In this document: one piece after another, positions 16,463 through 25,079 of the stretch
Position numbering within the stretch: position 1 is the first letter of the stretch
Layout: each line of letters opens with the position of its first letter
Assembly (NCBI GenBank): GCA_040384465.1
Contig: JAZKJF010000008.1
Coordinates: 1 to 64,000, forward strand
Length of the DNA stretch: 64,000 bases
Reading direction: 5' to 3'
Origin: UBA5078 sp040384465
GTDB taxonomy: Bacteria > Pseudomonadota > Gammaproteobacteria > Pseudomonadales > Pseudohongiellaceae
Made by a program: the position numbers and the translations under genes
Notes under the pieces: generated by a model
What the model was told of the DNA's origin: nothing
What the model saw: the letters and a program-made list of their open reading frames with translations, nothing else
Database searches by the model: none

Positions 16463-17138
16463 TACGTTGCAGAATCCTTTGCACAGTTTTGAAGCTCACC
16501 GGGGCGACGGGCGTACTGACCTCTGCAGCAATGCTGCGCAAGGACAGACCCTGTTCGCGCAGCTGCATGATTTTTTTCAACACCTTTTGCTCCATGGGGT
16601 TCTCGATGAGGCGACCATTCGAATGAATCATATAGCCAAAGGGGCGACTCCCTCCCAGGAAACGTCCTTTGCCACGCTGATCTTTCTTGATGTTCTTGAT
16701 GCGCTCCACAGAGCGTCGCTGTTCCAGTGTCGCAAACAGGCGTGCGGCACTGAGGATATCAAACTGCATGGCCGAATCAGTGGCGTCCCCGCCCAGAGCG
16801 ACCACATGCAGCGCCACACCTGCAGTCTTCAACCGTTCCAGCGTGGTGGCCGCATCATAGCAGGAGCTGAACAAGCGCTCCAAGGTATACACCACGACTG
16901 CGTCACCACTCTGGAGGCTCTCCAGCAATCTGCTGCCACCAGCGCGTGCGGCCAAATCCGCAATCCAGGTCACGCCGTAATCGGTAACTGTCTCTGCCGC
17001 ATCCCAGCCACGGACCTCGCAGTACTGATTCAGCGCCTGCCGCTCAGCGCCAAGCGGATCGCTCGATTCTGCTGACGACTGCCGCGAAACAACAGCCCCT
17101 TCAAACTCGGAAGTGCGTATATAGAGGTAAATAGTCAT
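16455..17138 (-). CDS. Serine recombinase (resolvase/invertase family)
   Basis: A 227-residue site-specific recombinase of the resolvase family. The catalytic Ser10 lies in YIRTSE, and the later TLERLFSS and RRSVERI segments match the conserved LDRL and ER motifs. A PFGY linker (about 165) and a C-terminal helix-turn-helix (about 180-225, with GLSLRSIAAEV) complete it, so it looks intact. An insert of about 12 residues follows the serine motif. A good AAGGA ribosome binding site lies eight bases upstream of the ATG. Its last eight bases overlap lolC, so it appears to be the first gene of the lolCDE transcript. No transposase, inverted repeats or cargo genes flank it. Its DNA target is unknown. 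Confidence 0.85.
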   Translation of the reverse strand: MTIYLYIRTSEFEGAVVSRQSSAESSDPLGAERQALNQYCEVRGWDAAETVTDYGVTWIADLAARAGGSRLLESLQSGDAVVVYTLERLFSSCYDAATTLERLKTAGVALHVVALGGDATDSAMQFDILSAARLFATLEQRRSVERIKNIKKDQRGKGRFLGGSRPFGYMIHSNGRLIENPMEQKVLKKIMQLREQGLSLRSIAAEVSTPVAPVSFKTVQRILQRNV

Positions 17139-17220
17139 CAGCTGTGTCCTTGTTTGTGCAATGCCACGCAGAGAACCATTCTAGACCCTCACCCAAACCG
17201 TGAGCAAGTTCTCCAGGTGT

Positions 17221-17249
17221 TTGAATTAAAAAGTATTTACTGTTATATT
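17221..17249 (+). promoter_or_regulatory. Likely sigma70 promoter of rne
   Basis: A TTGAAT -35 hexamer (17221-17226) and a TATATT -10 hexamer (17244-17249) are separated by 17 bases. This is a near-consensus promoter pointing toward rne. A start about 17256 would give a 5' leader of about 566 bases. Confidence 0.6.
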
Positions 17250-17821
17250 TCGCGGGCGCTGCAGAGTATGGGGAACATCGGCCCAGTTGGCCCACTCCCC
17301 GACATGCGAAATTTCTGACCTTCTGACGCCATGTCAATCAGTCATTAGGGCCCAGGCAGGCGCTGTGCCGCGACAAGATTTCAGGAAAGACCAAAGCAGT
17401 GAACAAAGCACCGGAAACACGGTGTTGAAAACATACGGAGTACTGGCAATAAGCGCCGGTACGAAAAAAAATACAGCCAGATAAATTCGGGTCGTATCAA
17501 ATTCAGGAAGGTGCCGTCTCACGCCATTAACAGATGAGGCAGCACTGGAAGCAGTCAGGTTTACATGAATCGACTTTCCGACAGAGCCAGGCAACACACG
17601 CCTCTCTCTGTCAATGTGCCGCCGCGACGCTGCGCCACAGCAAAGTCAGAGATTTTCGTTATCGGATTTCAGTTCCCAGCTCACCAAGGTCGGCAATGCA
17701 GTTAATATCTCGCCATGGTTCTGTTGAAAAGAAAGCAAATCCGCTTTCAGTAATGCGCTGCCTGCAAGTTTGATGTACCCCGGGTTTACGATTCTGGCTC
17801 AACAGAAAAGTGAACCTCATC
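17250..17821 (+). promoter_or_regulatory. Long structured leader of rne
   Basis: About 570 bases with no convincing gene. Just before the rne start the sequence can fold: TTCTGTTGA (17719-17727) pairs with TCAACAGAA (17799-17807), and inside lies a perfect 6-bp hairpin GAAAGC (17731-17736) with GCTTTC (17743-17748). A further small hairpin CACCG/CGGTG lies near 17411. In E. coli RNase E controls its own mRNA through a 361-nucleotide structured leader. The same role is likely here by position, but no homology to the E. coli hairpins was established. Confidence 0.5.
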
Positions 17822-20800
17822 ATGAAAAGAATGTTAATCAATGCGACTCAAGAAGAAGAGTTGCGCGTAGCCTTGGTTGATGGTCAGCGTCTTTACGACC
17901 TGGACATCGAGAACCGCTCCAGAATCCAGAAAAAAGCCAGTATCTACAAAGGCCGCATTACCCGCGTTGAACCCAGCCTGGAAGCCGCTTTCGTGGATTT
18001 CGGTGCTGAGCGTCACGGCTTTCTGCCCCTCAAGGAAATCTCTCCCCAGTACTTTACCAAGCGTGGCGGTGGCGAAGGCGGCCGCGTCAACATCAAGGAA
18101 TCGGTTGCTGAAGGCACCGAAGTCATTGTGCAGGTAGAGAAGGAAGAGCGCGGCAACAAGGGCGCTGCACTGACCACTTTCGTCAGTCTCGCTGGCCGTT
18201 ATCTGGTGCTGATGCCCAACAATCCTCGCGCCGGCGGCATCTCTCGTCGCATCGAAGGTGACGAGCGTTCCGAGATTCGTGAAGCGCTCAGCGGTCTGGA
18301 TATTCCCGATGGCATGGGCATGATCGTGCGCACCGCAGGCGTCGGCAAACAGCAGCAGGAGCTACAGTGGGACCTGGACTATCTGCTCTCCCTGTGGAAT
18401 TCCATCACCGAAGCGTCTACCCAGAAAGCTGCTCCTTTCCTGATCTATCAGGAAAGCAACGTCATCATCCGTACCATTCGTGACTACTTGCGCCAGGACA
18501 TCGGCGAAGTGCTCTTCGACACCAAGGAAGCCTTCGACGAAGCCATCACCTTCGTGCGCCAGGTCATGCCGCACTACGAAGCGCGCATCAAGCTGTATCA
18601 GGAATCTCTGCCGCTGTTCAATCGCTACCAGATCGAAGGCCAGATCGAGACGGCATTCCAGCGCGAAGTGAAGCTTCCGTCCGGTGGGTCCATCGTGATC
18701 GACCCGACCGAGGCACTGGTGTCCATCGACATTAACTCCTCCCGTGCGACGCGTGGCTCCGACATCGAGGAGACTGCGCTGAACACCAACCTGGAAGCCG
18801 CCGACGAGATCGCCCGCCAGCTGCGTCTGCGTGACATGGGCGGCCTGATCGTGATCGACTTCATCGACATGAGTTCCGCCCGCAACCAGAAAGAAGTGGA
18901 AAACCGCATGCGTGATGCGTTGGAAGCGGACCGTGCGCGCGTGCAGGTTGGCCGTATCTCGCGCTTCGGTTTGCTGGAGATGTCCCGCCAGCGTCTGCGT
19001 CCTTCACTCGAAGAGACCAGCACTATTGTCTGCCCGCGTTGCAGCGGTCAGGGCGCCATCCGCGACGTGAAATCACAGGCACTGTCCATCCTGCGCGTAC
19101 TGCAGGAAGAGGCCAACAAGCGCAAGAATAATGAAATCCGCGCCATCGTACCCATCACCGTAGCGTCCTATCTGCTCAACGAGAAGCGTGCTGCTGTCGC
19201 CGCCATCGAGGCTCAAAGCGGCACCAAGCTGGTTATTGTCGCCAATGCCGCGCTGGAGACACCGCATTACGAAATCCAGGGTGTCAATCAGACGGATGGC
19301 ACGGCCACGGCCAGCTATGAAATCGAGATTCATGTCGATTCACCAGACCATCACCATCACAAACATGTGAAGCCAGCGCCGGTGCAGCAACAAGCAGCTG
19401 TGCAGGCCCCTACTTTGTCCATGCCGCCTGCCCCTGTGGTCGCAGCACCCGAGGCTCGTAACAAGGCAGAGAAAGTCGAGAAGAAAAAGAAAGGCCTGTT
19501 TGGTTCCTTGATTGCGGCTGTCAGCAGCATCTTCGGTGAGGAGGAAGAAGAAGCGCCAAAAGAAGAAGCACAGAACAAACCCAATCGTAATCGCGATCCA
19601 CGTCGTGAGCGCGGCGACCGTGATCGTGATCAACGTCGTGGTGGCAAACCCGCAACGCGCAGAGACGGTCAAGAACCCAAGGTCGAGGGCAAATCAGAAG
19701 CTGGTGTCGCAGCTGATCCGGCAGCACCAGCACGCGAAGGTGGTCAAGGCCGCAAACGCGGTGGCAGAGACCGCGATCGCAACCGCAACACTGAAGGTGC
19801 AGCGGCTCAGCCCGGTAACCGTGAAGATCGCAAAGACGAGAAACGCGAAGGCCGCAACGAACCACGCCGTGATGATGCACGTCGAGACGGTGCCCGTCGC
19901 GACGAGCCGCGCGCCGAAGAGCCACGTGTTGACGGCGATGTTGAAACCGGAACCGATGATGACGCGCGCAACGCTCAGCGTCGCAGCGGTAATCGTCGTC
20001 CGAAGAACACCAATCAGAGACGCCGTGGCCCACGCCCCGGCGAGGCCGAAGGCGGTGAACTGAACGACGAGTCAGGGGTAGAATCAGCGACAACCGAGGA
20101 TGCGAACGGCAACGTGCTGGAAGCTGTAGTGCGCCCACAACGCGTACGCCCGGCCGAGCTGCCGGATGCCGAACCAGTCGAGCTGATTGATGCCGCAGAA
20201 CCTGCAGAGGGCGAAGAACTGGAAGGCACGGCGGCCGACGGTAACTCACCTGCAGAAGGCGCACGCTCTTCGCGTCGCAACCGTCGCCCATCCGACCGAC
20301 GCCGCAATCGCTCCAGAAATGCAGCACCGGCTCTGAACGAAGATGGTTCCCCGGTAGAAGCTAGCCCAGCAAGCGACAGTCATGAAGCCGACGAAAGCAC
20401 TGCTCCTGCTGTAATGTTGGACGAGGCGTTACCGGAGATTGCAGAGACCGCAGCAGAGGCAATAGAAACGCCTGTTGCCGCACCGACCCGCCGTCGCCAA
20501 TCGCCAGCCAAAGTCATGGTGCAGGAATCCTTCGACATCCCCAGCGTCGAGGAAACGGCAGCCACCGCAGTAGTAGCACCGTTTGACGAGCAAGCCTCGC
20601 CAGTGGTCCAGGCACCTGCCGAAGCCGCTGCAGCAATTACAGAACCTGTGAACGTCACAACACAGGAAGTCGTGGAGGCAGGGGTTGTAGTAGCCGCTGC
20701 ACCGGAAGTTGCAGCCCCCACAGAACTGGTCATTCCGACCTTGGCAGGTCGCGCTCCCAACGATCCGCGCGAAATCAAACGTCGGCAGCAGATACTTGCG

Positions 20801-20836
20801 GCCGCCGCAGCAGCAGCGGAGAAGACTGGCGAATAA
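17822..20836 (+). CDS. rne: Ribonuclease E
   Basis: Essential endonuclease for mRNA decay and tRNA/rRNA processing and scaffold of the degradosome. The start at 17822 gives MKRMLINATQEEELRVALVD, as in E. coli. The S1 domain covers about 38-119 and the catalytic part extends to about 400, with IDINSSRA and IVIDFIDM carrying the metal-binding Asp residues. The zinc-link CPRCSGQG begins at Cys404. The C-terminal half (about 520-1004) is disordered: an Arg/Asp-rich RNA-binding stretch, then acidic and Ala/Pro-rich regions, ending in a conserved-looking APNDPREIKRRQ segment. Length 1004 is close to E. coli (1061). Confidence 0.96.
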   Translation: MKRMLINATQEEELRVALVDGQRLYDLDIENRSRIQKKASIYKGRITRVEPSLEAAFVDFGAERHGFLPLKEISPQYFTKRGGGEGGRVNIKESVAEGTEVIVQVEKEERGNKGAALTTFVSLAGRYLVLMPNNPRAGGISRRIEGDERSEIREALSGLDIPDGMGMIVRTAGVGKQQQELQWDLDYLLSLWNSITEASTQKAAPFLIYQESNVIIRTIRDYLRQDIGEVLFDTKEAFDEAITFVRQVMPHYEARIKLYQESLPLFNRYQIEGQIETAFQREVKLPSGGSIVIDPTEALVSIDINSSRATRGSDIEETALNTNLEAADEIARQLRLRDMGGLIVIDFIDMSSARNQKEVENRMRDALEADRARVQVGRISRFGLLEMSRQRLRPSLEETSTIVCPRCSGQGAIRDVKSQALSILRVLQEEANKRKNNEIRAIVPITVASYLLNEKRAAVAAIEAQSGTKLVIVANAALETPHYEIQGVNQTDGTATASYEIEIHVDSPDHHHHKHVKPAPVQQQAAVQAPTLSMPPAPVVAAPEARNKAEKVEKKKKGLFGSLIAAVSSIFGEEEEEAPKEEAQNKPNRNRDPRRERGDRDRDQRRGGKPATRRDGQEPKVEGKSEAGVAADPAAPAREGGQGRKRGGRDRDRNRNTEGAAAQPGNREDRKDEKREGRNEPRRDDARRDGARRDEPRAEEPRVDGDVETGTDDDARNAQRRSGNRRPKNTNQRRRGPRPGEAEGGELNDESGVESATTEDANGNVLEAVVRPQRVRPAELPDAEPVELIDAAEPAEGEELEGTAADGNSPAEGARSSRRNRRPSDRRRNRSRNAAPALNEDGSPVEASPASDSHEADESTAPAVMLDEALPEIAETAAEAIETPVAAPTRRRQSPAKVMVQESFDIPSVEETAATAVVAPFDEQASPVVQAPAEAAAAITEPVNVTTQEVVEAGVVVAAAPEVAAPTELVIPTLAGRAPNDPREIKRRQQILAAAAAAAEKTGE

Positions 20837-20860
20837 CCCGCTCGAACTTCAGGCTCGACA

Positions 20861-20906
20861 AACAAGAACGCCCCGTGGCATCAACCTGCCACGGGGCGTT
20901 CTTGTT
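20861..20906. terminator. Bidirectional terminator between rne and etfA
   Basis: A perfect 20-bp stem (20861-20880 with 20887-20906) encloses the loop TCAACC. The GC-rich core CGCCCCGTGGCA is flanked by AACAAGAA and TTCTTGTT, so a U run follows the stem on both strands. It serves rne (plus, ends 20836) and etfA (minus, ends 20957). Confidence 0.93.
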
Positions 20907-20956
20907 TTCACGCTCTTGTTCGTACTTCTGTGCGTACTTCGGAGTCGAGTACCGCC

Positions 20957-21886
20957 TTAGAGTTTCTCAGCAAGCTCGGGCAGGACTTTGAACAAATCAT
21001 CCACCAGACCATAGTCGGCAACCTGGAAGATCGGCGCCTCCTCATCTTTGTTGATCGCCACAATCACCTTGCTGTCCTTCATGCCGGCCAGATGCTGAAT
21101 AGCGCCAGAAATACCCACGGCAATGTAAAGTTCGGGCGCCACGATCTTGCCCGTTTGCCCAACCTGCATATCGTTCGGAACGAAACCAGCATCCACTGCT
21201 GCGCGCGAAGCACCGATAGCAGCCCCCAGTTTGTCAGCCACACGTTCGATCAGGACAAAATTCTCGCCGCTCTGCATACCACGACCACCAGAAATGACAA
21301 TGGACGCCGCCGTCAATTCCGGACGTTCAGACACCGACAGCTGCTGGCTGACAAATGTCGACATGGCCTGACTCTTGACGACACTCAGCATTTCAATTGG
21401 AGCCGCTCCACCACTGAGTGCTGCTTCGGCAAACGCAGTGCCACGCACGGTAATTACCTTGATGGGGTCAGAAGACTGCACCGTTGCCAGCGCGTTGCCA
21501 GCATAAATCGGACGGACAAAGGTATCCGCGCTCTTCACGGCTACAATCTCGGAGATCTGCGCAACATCCAGCAACGCGGCCACACGCGGCAGAAGGTTCT
21601 TGCCGTTGGTGGTGGCGGTCGCCAGGATGTGCGAATAACTTCTCCCTATCTCCACCACCAGCGCAGCAACGCTCTCTGGCAATTGATGCTCGTAAGCAGC
21701 GTTATCTGCCACCAGCACTTTGCTGACACCAGCGACAGCGGCAGCCGCCGCACCGACGCCCGCACAACCCGCACCAGCAACCAGAACCACCACTTCTTGT
21801 CCGATGGCCAGGGCTGCCGTAACCGCCGTTAAAGTAGCCGGTTTCAGCGCGACGTTATCGTGTTCTGCAATGACTAATACACTCAT
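20957..21886 (-). CDS. etfA: Electron transfer flavoprotein alpha subunit
   Basis: FAD-bearing subunit of the soluble heterodimer that takes electrons from acyl-CoA and other dehydrogenases and passes them to ETF-ubiquinone oxidoreductase. It has the N-terminal ETF domain (SVLVIAEHD) and the C-terminal FAD-binding domain with SGGRGMQSGENF, the VGQTGKIVAPELYIAVGISG segment and NKDEEAPIFQVADYG. Length 309 is normal. It follows etfB by 52 bases. The partner quinone oxidoreductase gene is not in this window. Confidence 0.96.
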   Translation of the reverse strand: MSVLVIAEHDNVALKPATLTAVTAALAIGQEVVVLVAGAGCAGVGAAAAAVAGVSKVLVADNAAYEHQLPESVAALVVEIGRSYSHILATATTNGKNLLPRVAALLDVAQISEIVAVKSADTFVRPIYAGNALATVQSSDPIKVITVRGTAFAEAALSGGAAPIEMLSVVKSQAMSTFVSQQLSVSERPELTAASIVISGGRGMQSGENFVLIERVADKLGAAIGASRAAVDAGFVPNDMQVGQTGKIVAPELYIAVGISGAIQHLAGMKDSKVIVAINKDEEAPIFQVADYGLVDDLFKVLPELAEKL

Positions 21887-21938
21887 GAGGGACCTATATG
21901 TTCATGCACTTGAAAATTGTCAGGGGAAGAGGTGAGGC

Positions 21939-22688
21939 TCAGATGACCTTGGCTTCGAATTTGAGTTTGCTGATCAGCTCATCGACGCTACCGACTCGCA
22001 CACCTGCAGTGCGTGAAGGCGGAGGTTCGACACTCACCGTTCGCAGACCCGAGCTGACGTCAACGCCCAGCTCTTGCGGTGTCAGCGTATCGATGGGCTT
22101 TTTCTTGGCTTTCATGATATTGGGCAGGGACGCATAACGCGGTTCGTTCAAACGCAGGTCCGACGAAATCACAGCAGGCAAACTCAGCAGCACTGTTTGC
22201 TCACCCCCGTCAATCTCGCGCGTCACCCGCACCTTGCCATCTGCCACTTCAACTCCGCACGCAAAGGTGCCTTGCGGCATTCCACCCAGTGCGGCCAGCA
22301 TCTGCGCCACCTGGTTGTTGTCAGTGTCGATGGACTGCTTGCCAACGATCACCAGATCAATGCTCTCTTTCTTGACCAGACTGTGCAGCAATTTGGCAAT
22401 GGCCAAGGGCTGCAAACCATCTGCTGCATCGACATGAATACCACGATCGGCACCCAGCGCCAGAGCCGTGCGAATCTGCTCCTGACAGGCTTTGTCGCCA
22501 ATAGAGACGACAATCACTTCATCCGCCTGAGCTTTCTCTTTGATCCGCATCGCCTCTTCTACGGCAATCTCGCAAAACGGGTTAATCGCCATCTTGGCAT
22601 TGGTCAATTCGACCCCGCTGTTATCTGTCTTGACGCGCACTTTCACGTTCGCATCGACAACACGTTTGACAGCCACAAGAATCTTCAT
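21939..22688 (-). CDS. etfB: Electron transfer flavoprotein beta subunit
   Basis: AMP-binding subunit of ETF. It begins MKILVAVKRVVDANVKVRV and contains NPFCEIAVEEA, the adenine nucleotide segment DLVIVGKQSIDTDNNQV and DLRLNEPRYASLPNIMKAKKK, the ETF-beta signature. Length 249. A GGAG ribosome binding site is placed just upstream. It is the first gene of etfBA. Confidence 0.96.
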   Translation of the reverse strand: MKILVAVKRVVDANVKVRVKTDNSGVELTNAKMAINPFCEIAVEEAMRIKEKAQADEVIVVSIGDKACQEQIRTALALGADRGIHVDAADGLQPLAIAKLLHSLVKKESIDLVIVGKQSIDTDNNQVAQMLAALGGMPQGTFACGVEVADGKVRVTREIDGGEQTVLLSLPAVISSDLRLNEPRYASLPNIMKAKKKPIDTLTPQELGVDVSSGLRTVSVEPPPSRTAGVRVGSVDELISKLKFEAKVI

Positions 22689-23008
22689 GGATTCTCCAAA
22701 TTTGATGATAGAAGTAATAAAAGACGCCGTAACTCGCGCTGCAGGCTGACATTTCCGCTGTGTTCAGGCCGCGCTGGAGGGTCCGTAAAAGGCTGGTAAT
22801 GATGCCGGGTTTGCCCCCATGCGTCAACAATCGCGGGCTGGCTGCAACCCTTGCAACGCGGCTTTCCAGCGCAATCTGACAAGGCATTGTCAGGAGAAAG
22901 TCTCTGCTCTTGGAAAGCCGCCCCCCTGTGCGGCACAAGAATTGCTGTGTACGCATAAAGCAGATCCAACGCACACTTAACGCAGATCAATCCAAACCGA
23001 GGAACATC
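22689..23008. other. Divergent promoter region between etfB and a lipoprotein gene
   Basis: 320 bases with no convincing gene. It must hold the etfBA promoter (minus) and that of the small lipoprotein (plus). On the minus strand a TATCAT hexamer, about 24 bases upstream of the etfB start codon, could be a -10 element. No operator or repeat was recognised. Confidence 0.4.
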
Positions 23009-23299
23009 ATGACAGCCAGTACAACAAGACGATGGCTATTGCTGCTGGGGCTTGCTACAGGCCTTGCGGGATGTGGTTTCATCATGGCCCCGGCTCAGCA
23101 CGGCGCCGCCAAAGTCGCGCAACTGAGTGTCAAAGGGGCCGATGCCGGTCTTGCACACGGCAAGGAAGCGGCAAAAATTGTCACGCAAACGGCAATCTCG
23201 GCCACCCAGACGGCCATCGATGGCCTGCGGCCGAGTACGGTCAGGGCAACGCAAAGTGATCGGCAACCTGGTCCTGTTACCAGAGTTGGAGCCCCCTGA
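23009..23299 (+). CDS. Small putative lipoprotein, family not recognised
   Basis: A 96-residue protein with a clear lipoprotein signal: basic start (TTRR), hydrophobic stretch WLLLLGLATG and lipobox LAGC with Cys22. The mature part is Ala-, Lys- and Gln-rich, and a stretch of about 40 residues may be helical. The ATG at 23009 was chosen because GAGGAA precedes it by six bases and it gives the signal peptide; the frame opens earlier. Lys/Ala-rich helical lipoproteins recall Lpp-like proteins, but no family assignment can be made. It ends 21 bases from the convergent DUF1285 gene. Confidence 0.72.
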   Translation: MTASTTRRWLLLLGLATGLAGCGFIMAPAQHGAAKVAQLSVKGADAGLAHGKEAAKIVTQTAISATQTAIDGLRPSTVRATQSDRQPGPVTRVGAP

Positions 23300-23320
23300 C
23301 CTACCCCCAGAGAACTACTG

Positions 23321-23893
23321 TCAGAGACTCCCGAGTATGAAGCGACTGCCCCGGCTCCAGATCGCCAGAGCGGGTCGCCCCGCAATTTCCTGCTCTTGTG
23401 CCAACTCCACCAACGCATAAAAGACATTCCGCGCCAACAGTGCCCGCAACCCGTCTCGCACCATCAACACCGGGTGTGGCTCGTTGTTGCTCTGCTCCAC
23501 CACAAGGGGATGATCGGGCCCAGCGCTGACTCGTTCGCCGGTATTGAGGATGAACTGCAGTTCCTGCTGCTCTCCCTCCCCCACGACCTCCAGCAACTGG
23601 GCGACGAACGGACAATCCTCCACACGGATACTGAGCTTCTCGACCGGCGTCACCAGCATGTAGCGACCATCGGGCTCCAGACGCAGCAAGGTCGAGAACA
23701 ATTGCACGAGCTCATGACGGTGGATGGGATTGCCTTCGTGATACCAGCGCCCGTCGCGGGCGATACGAATGTCGATAGCACCGCAATACGGTGGATTCCA
23801 CAGATGAACGGGGGCTGGCCCCGGCACGGAGTCCAAGGCACGCAGCAAGCGCTGCGGCTCGCTGGGAGGAGAGTCAGCCGACGATGTGGTCAT
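23321..23893 (-). CDS. DUF1285 family protein
   Basis: A soluble 190-residue protein of the DUF1285 family, recognised from LWNPPYCGAIDIRIARDG near residue 32 and DGRYMLVTPVEKLSI near residue 75. No signal peptide or membrane segment is seen. Its biochemical role is unknown. It is the last gene of a minus-strand run that starts with the Wzz/BY-kinase-like gene, 50 bases after the DUF4823-like lipoprotein gene. Confidence 0.82.
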   Translation of the reverse strand: MTTSSADSPPSEPQRLLRALDSVPGPAPVHLWNPPYCGAIDIRIARDGRWYHEGNPIHRHELVQLFSTLLRLEPDGRYMLVTPVEKLSIRVEDCPFVAQLLEVVGEGEQQELQFILNTGERVSAGPDHPLVVEQSNNEPHPVLMVRDGLRALLARNVFYALVELAQEQEIAGRPALAIWSRGSRFILGSL

Positions 23894-23943
23894 TGCAGGG
23901 GGATCCGTTCAGGCGCCACCCTGACAAGGCAGCACATACGAAT

Positions 23944-24621
23944 TCAAGGTACCAGACTATCGACGTAACGACCAAGCGCAGAGGCAAGAAGACGTTGCGG
24001 GTTTTCCTGATAGAGCGCCAGCACACCGCCTCGGCTGTCGATGGAAACCACATCCATGATGCGACCGCTGTTGGTTTCCAGCACCGTCAATTGCAAACGC
24101 GCACGGTCAAGGCCAAAACCATCCAACAATGCCTGGCCTTCGGTGTAGCGAAGCGTCGCGGCAATTTCTGACCAGGTGCCTGCCGTATCTTCCCAGACCA
24201 GCAACCGGGGATAGACGACGTAATCCAGACCATTGCTCAGCGCACTCTGGCGAGCGTTGAAAAGCGACTCCGTTTGCCCAGCTCGCAGTACCCGTGGAAA
24301 ACGCAAACTGATTTCATCGATCAGCAAATCACTGACCTGATCGGGAGGATTCCGCAGATCACGAGACGTTTGTTGCTCAAGAGACTCGTCGTGGACAGGC
24401 TCAAGGGGAGGACTCAACACCAGCACATCATTGATGCCGCTCATCGCTACATAGAAACTCGTATCCTGAGGCAGTACCCAGTGGGAGTTGCGCTCAATCC
24501 GGTGCTCGGCAGTCAGTCCGGCACTGCCTGAAACAGCCAGACTATCGTTGTAGAGTGTCTGCAACCCTGTACAGGACAGCAGTGACATGGCACAGACGGA
24601 TAGGAGTGAGAATTTCAGCAT
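23944..24621 (-). CDS. Putative lipoprotein, DUF4823-like
   Basis: 225 residues from the chosen ATG at 24621, which gives the signal peptide LKFSLLSVCAMSLLSCTG with lipobox LLSC; the open frame extends upstream without a signal. The mature protein has a surface-exposed-looking region with YVVYPRLLVWEDTAGTWSEI, then LQLTVLETNSGRIMDVVSI. This resembles the DUF4823 lipoproteins of pseudomonads, but that assignment is from pattern memory. No function is known. Confidence 0.65.
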   Translation of the reverse strand: MLKFSLLSVCAMSLLSCTGLQTLYNDSLAVSGSAGLTAEHRIERNSHWVLPQDTSFYVAMSGINDVLVLSPPLEPVHDESLEQQTSRDLRNPPDQVSDLLIDEISLRFPRVLRAGQTESLFNARQSALSNGLDYVVYPRLLVWEDTAGTWSEIAATLRYTEGQALLDGFGLDRARLQLTVLETNSGRIMDVVSIDSRGGVLALYQENPQRLLASALGRYVDSLVP

Positions 24622-24728
24622 GATCGGGATTCCTCTTCGTAAAGCTCTCAAATGGCGCCCGGCAACAGATTGCCGGTAGAGCAATGGATACCCGTATCTA
24701 GCACTTTACTTGCCAAGCTTGAACTTCC

Positions 24729-25079
24729 TTACATTTCACGAACCCGGGCACAGCGGCGGCAACGATAGACATGATCAGACCCCGTCAACACCATGATCTG
24801 CGGCGGCCAGCTGCAACGACACAACAGATAGCCCAGTTTCTGGGCCATCTCGATCTCCTGCATGCGCTCCTGCAACGATGCTGGTGGAGTCAGCAACTGC
24901 TGAGGTTCCGCCACGTCAGTCTGCGCCGGTCGTGGCACCAGTCGCACAGGCGTTTGCACGCGGGAGACATTGGCATTGACGACGGCAACGCCGACTCCAG
25001 CACCAGCGACCTGGGCTGATTGACGCTGCACAACACTGCCACTGCTATCCAGCATGGCCTGCAATTCATCCAGATTCAT
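24729..25079 (-). CDS. Small protein with a C-terminal CxC-CxxC motif
   Basis: 116 residues, no recognised family. The N-terminal 60 residues are Ala/Val/Gln-rich and probably unstructured. The C-terminal 40 hold LLCRC, then after about 20 residues YRCRRC, a pattern that could bind one zinc ion (rubredoxin- or ribbon-like). It has no signal peptide. Its ATG overlaps the stop of the upstream Wzz/BY-kinase-like gene by four bases, so the two are co-translated and probably act together. Confidence 0.62.
   Translation of the reverse strand: MNLDELQAMLDSSGSVVQRQSAQVAGAGVGVAVVNANVSRVQTPVRLVPRPAQTDVAEPQQLLTPPASLQERMQEIEMAQKLGYLLCRCSWPPQIMVLTGSDHVYRCRRCARVREM

Noticed and set aside
15182..16492. 436-codon open frame on the plus strand
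   Set aside because: It lies over lolC on the opposite strand; its product is rich in His, Gln and Arg with no motif, a shadow of the real gene.
17101..17337. 78-codon minus-strand frame before the recombinase
   Set aside because: No family, no good ribosome binding site, and it overlaps the recombinase start and the rne promoter.
17139..17821. Invertible segment or crossover sites for the recombinase
   Set aside because: No pair of long inverted repeats flanks the region; only short stems of nine bases or less were found.
19521..20327. 268-codon minus-strand frame under rne
   Set aside because: It reflects the Arg/Asp-rich repeats of RNase E read backwards; the composition is strongly biased and no motif is seen.
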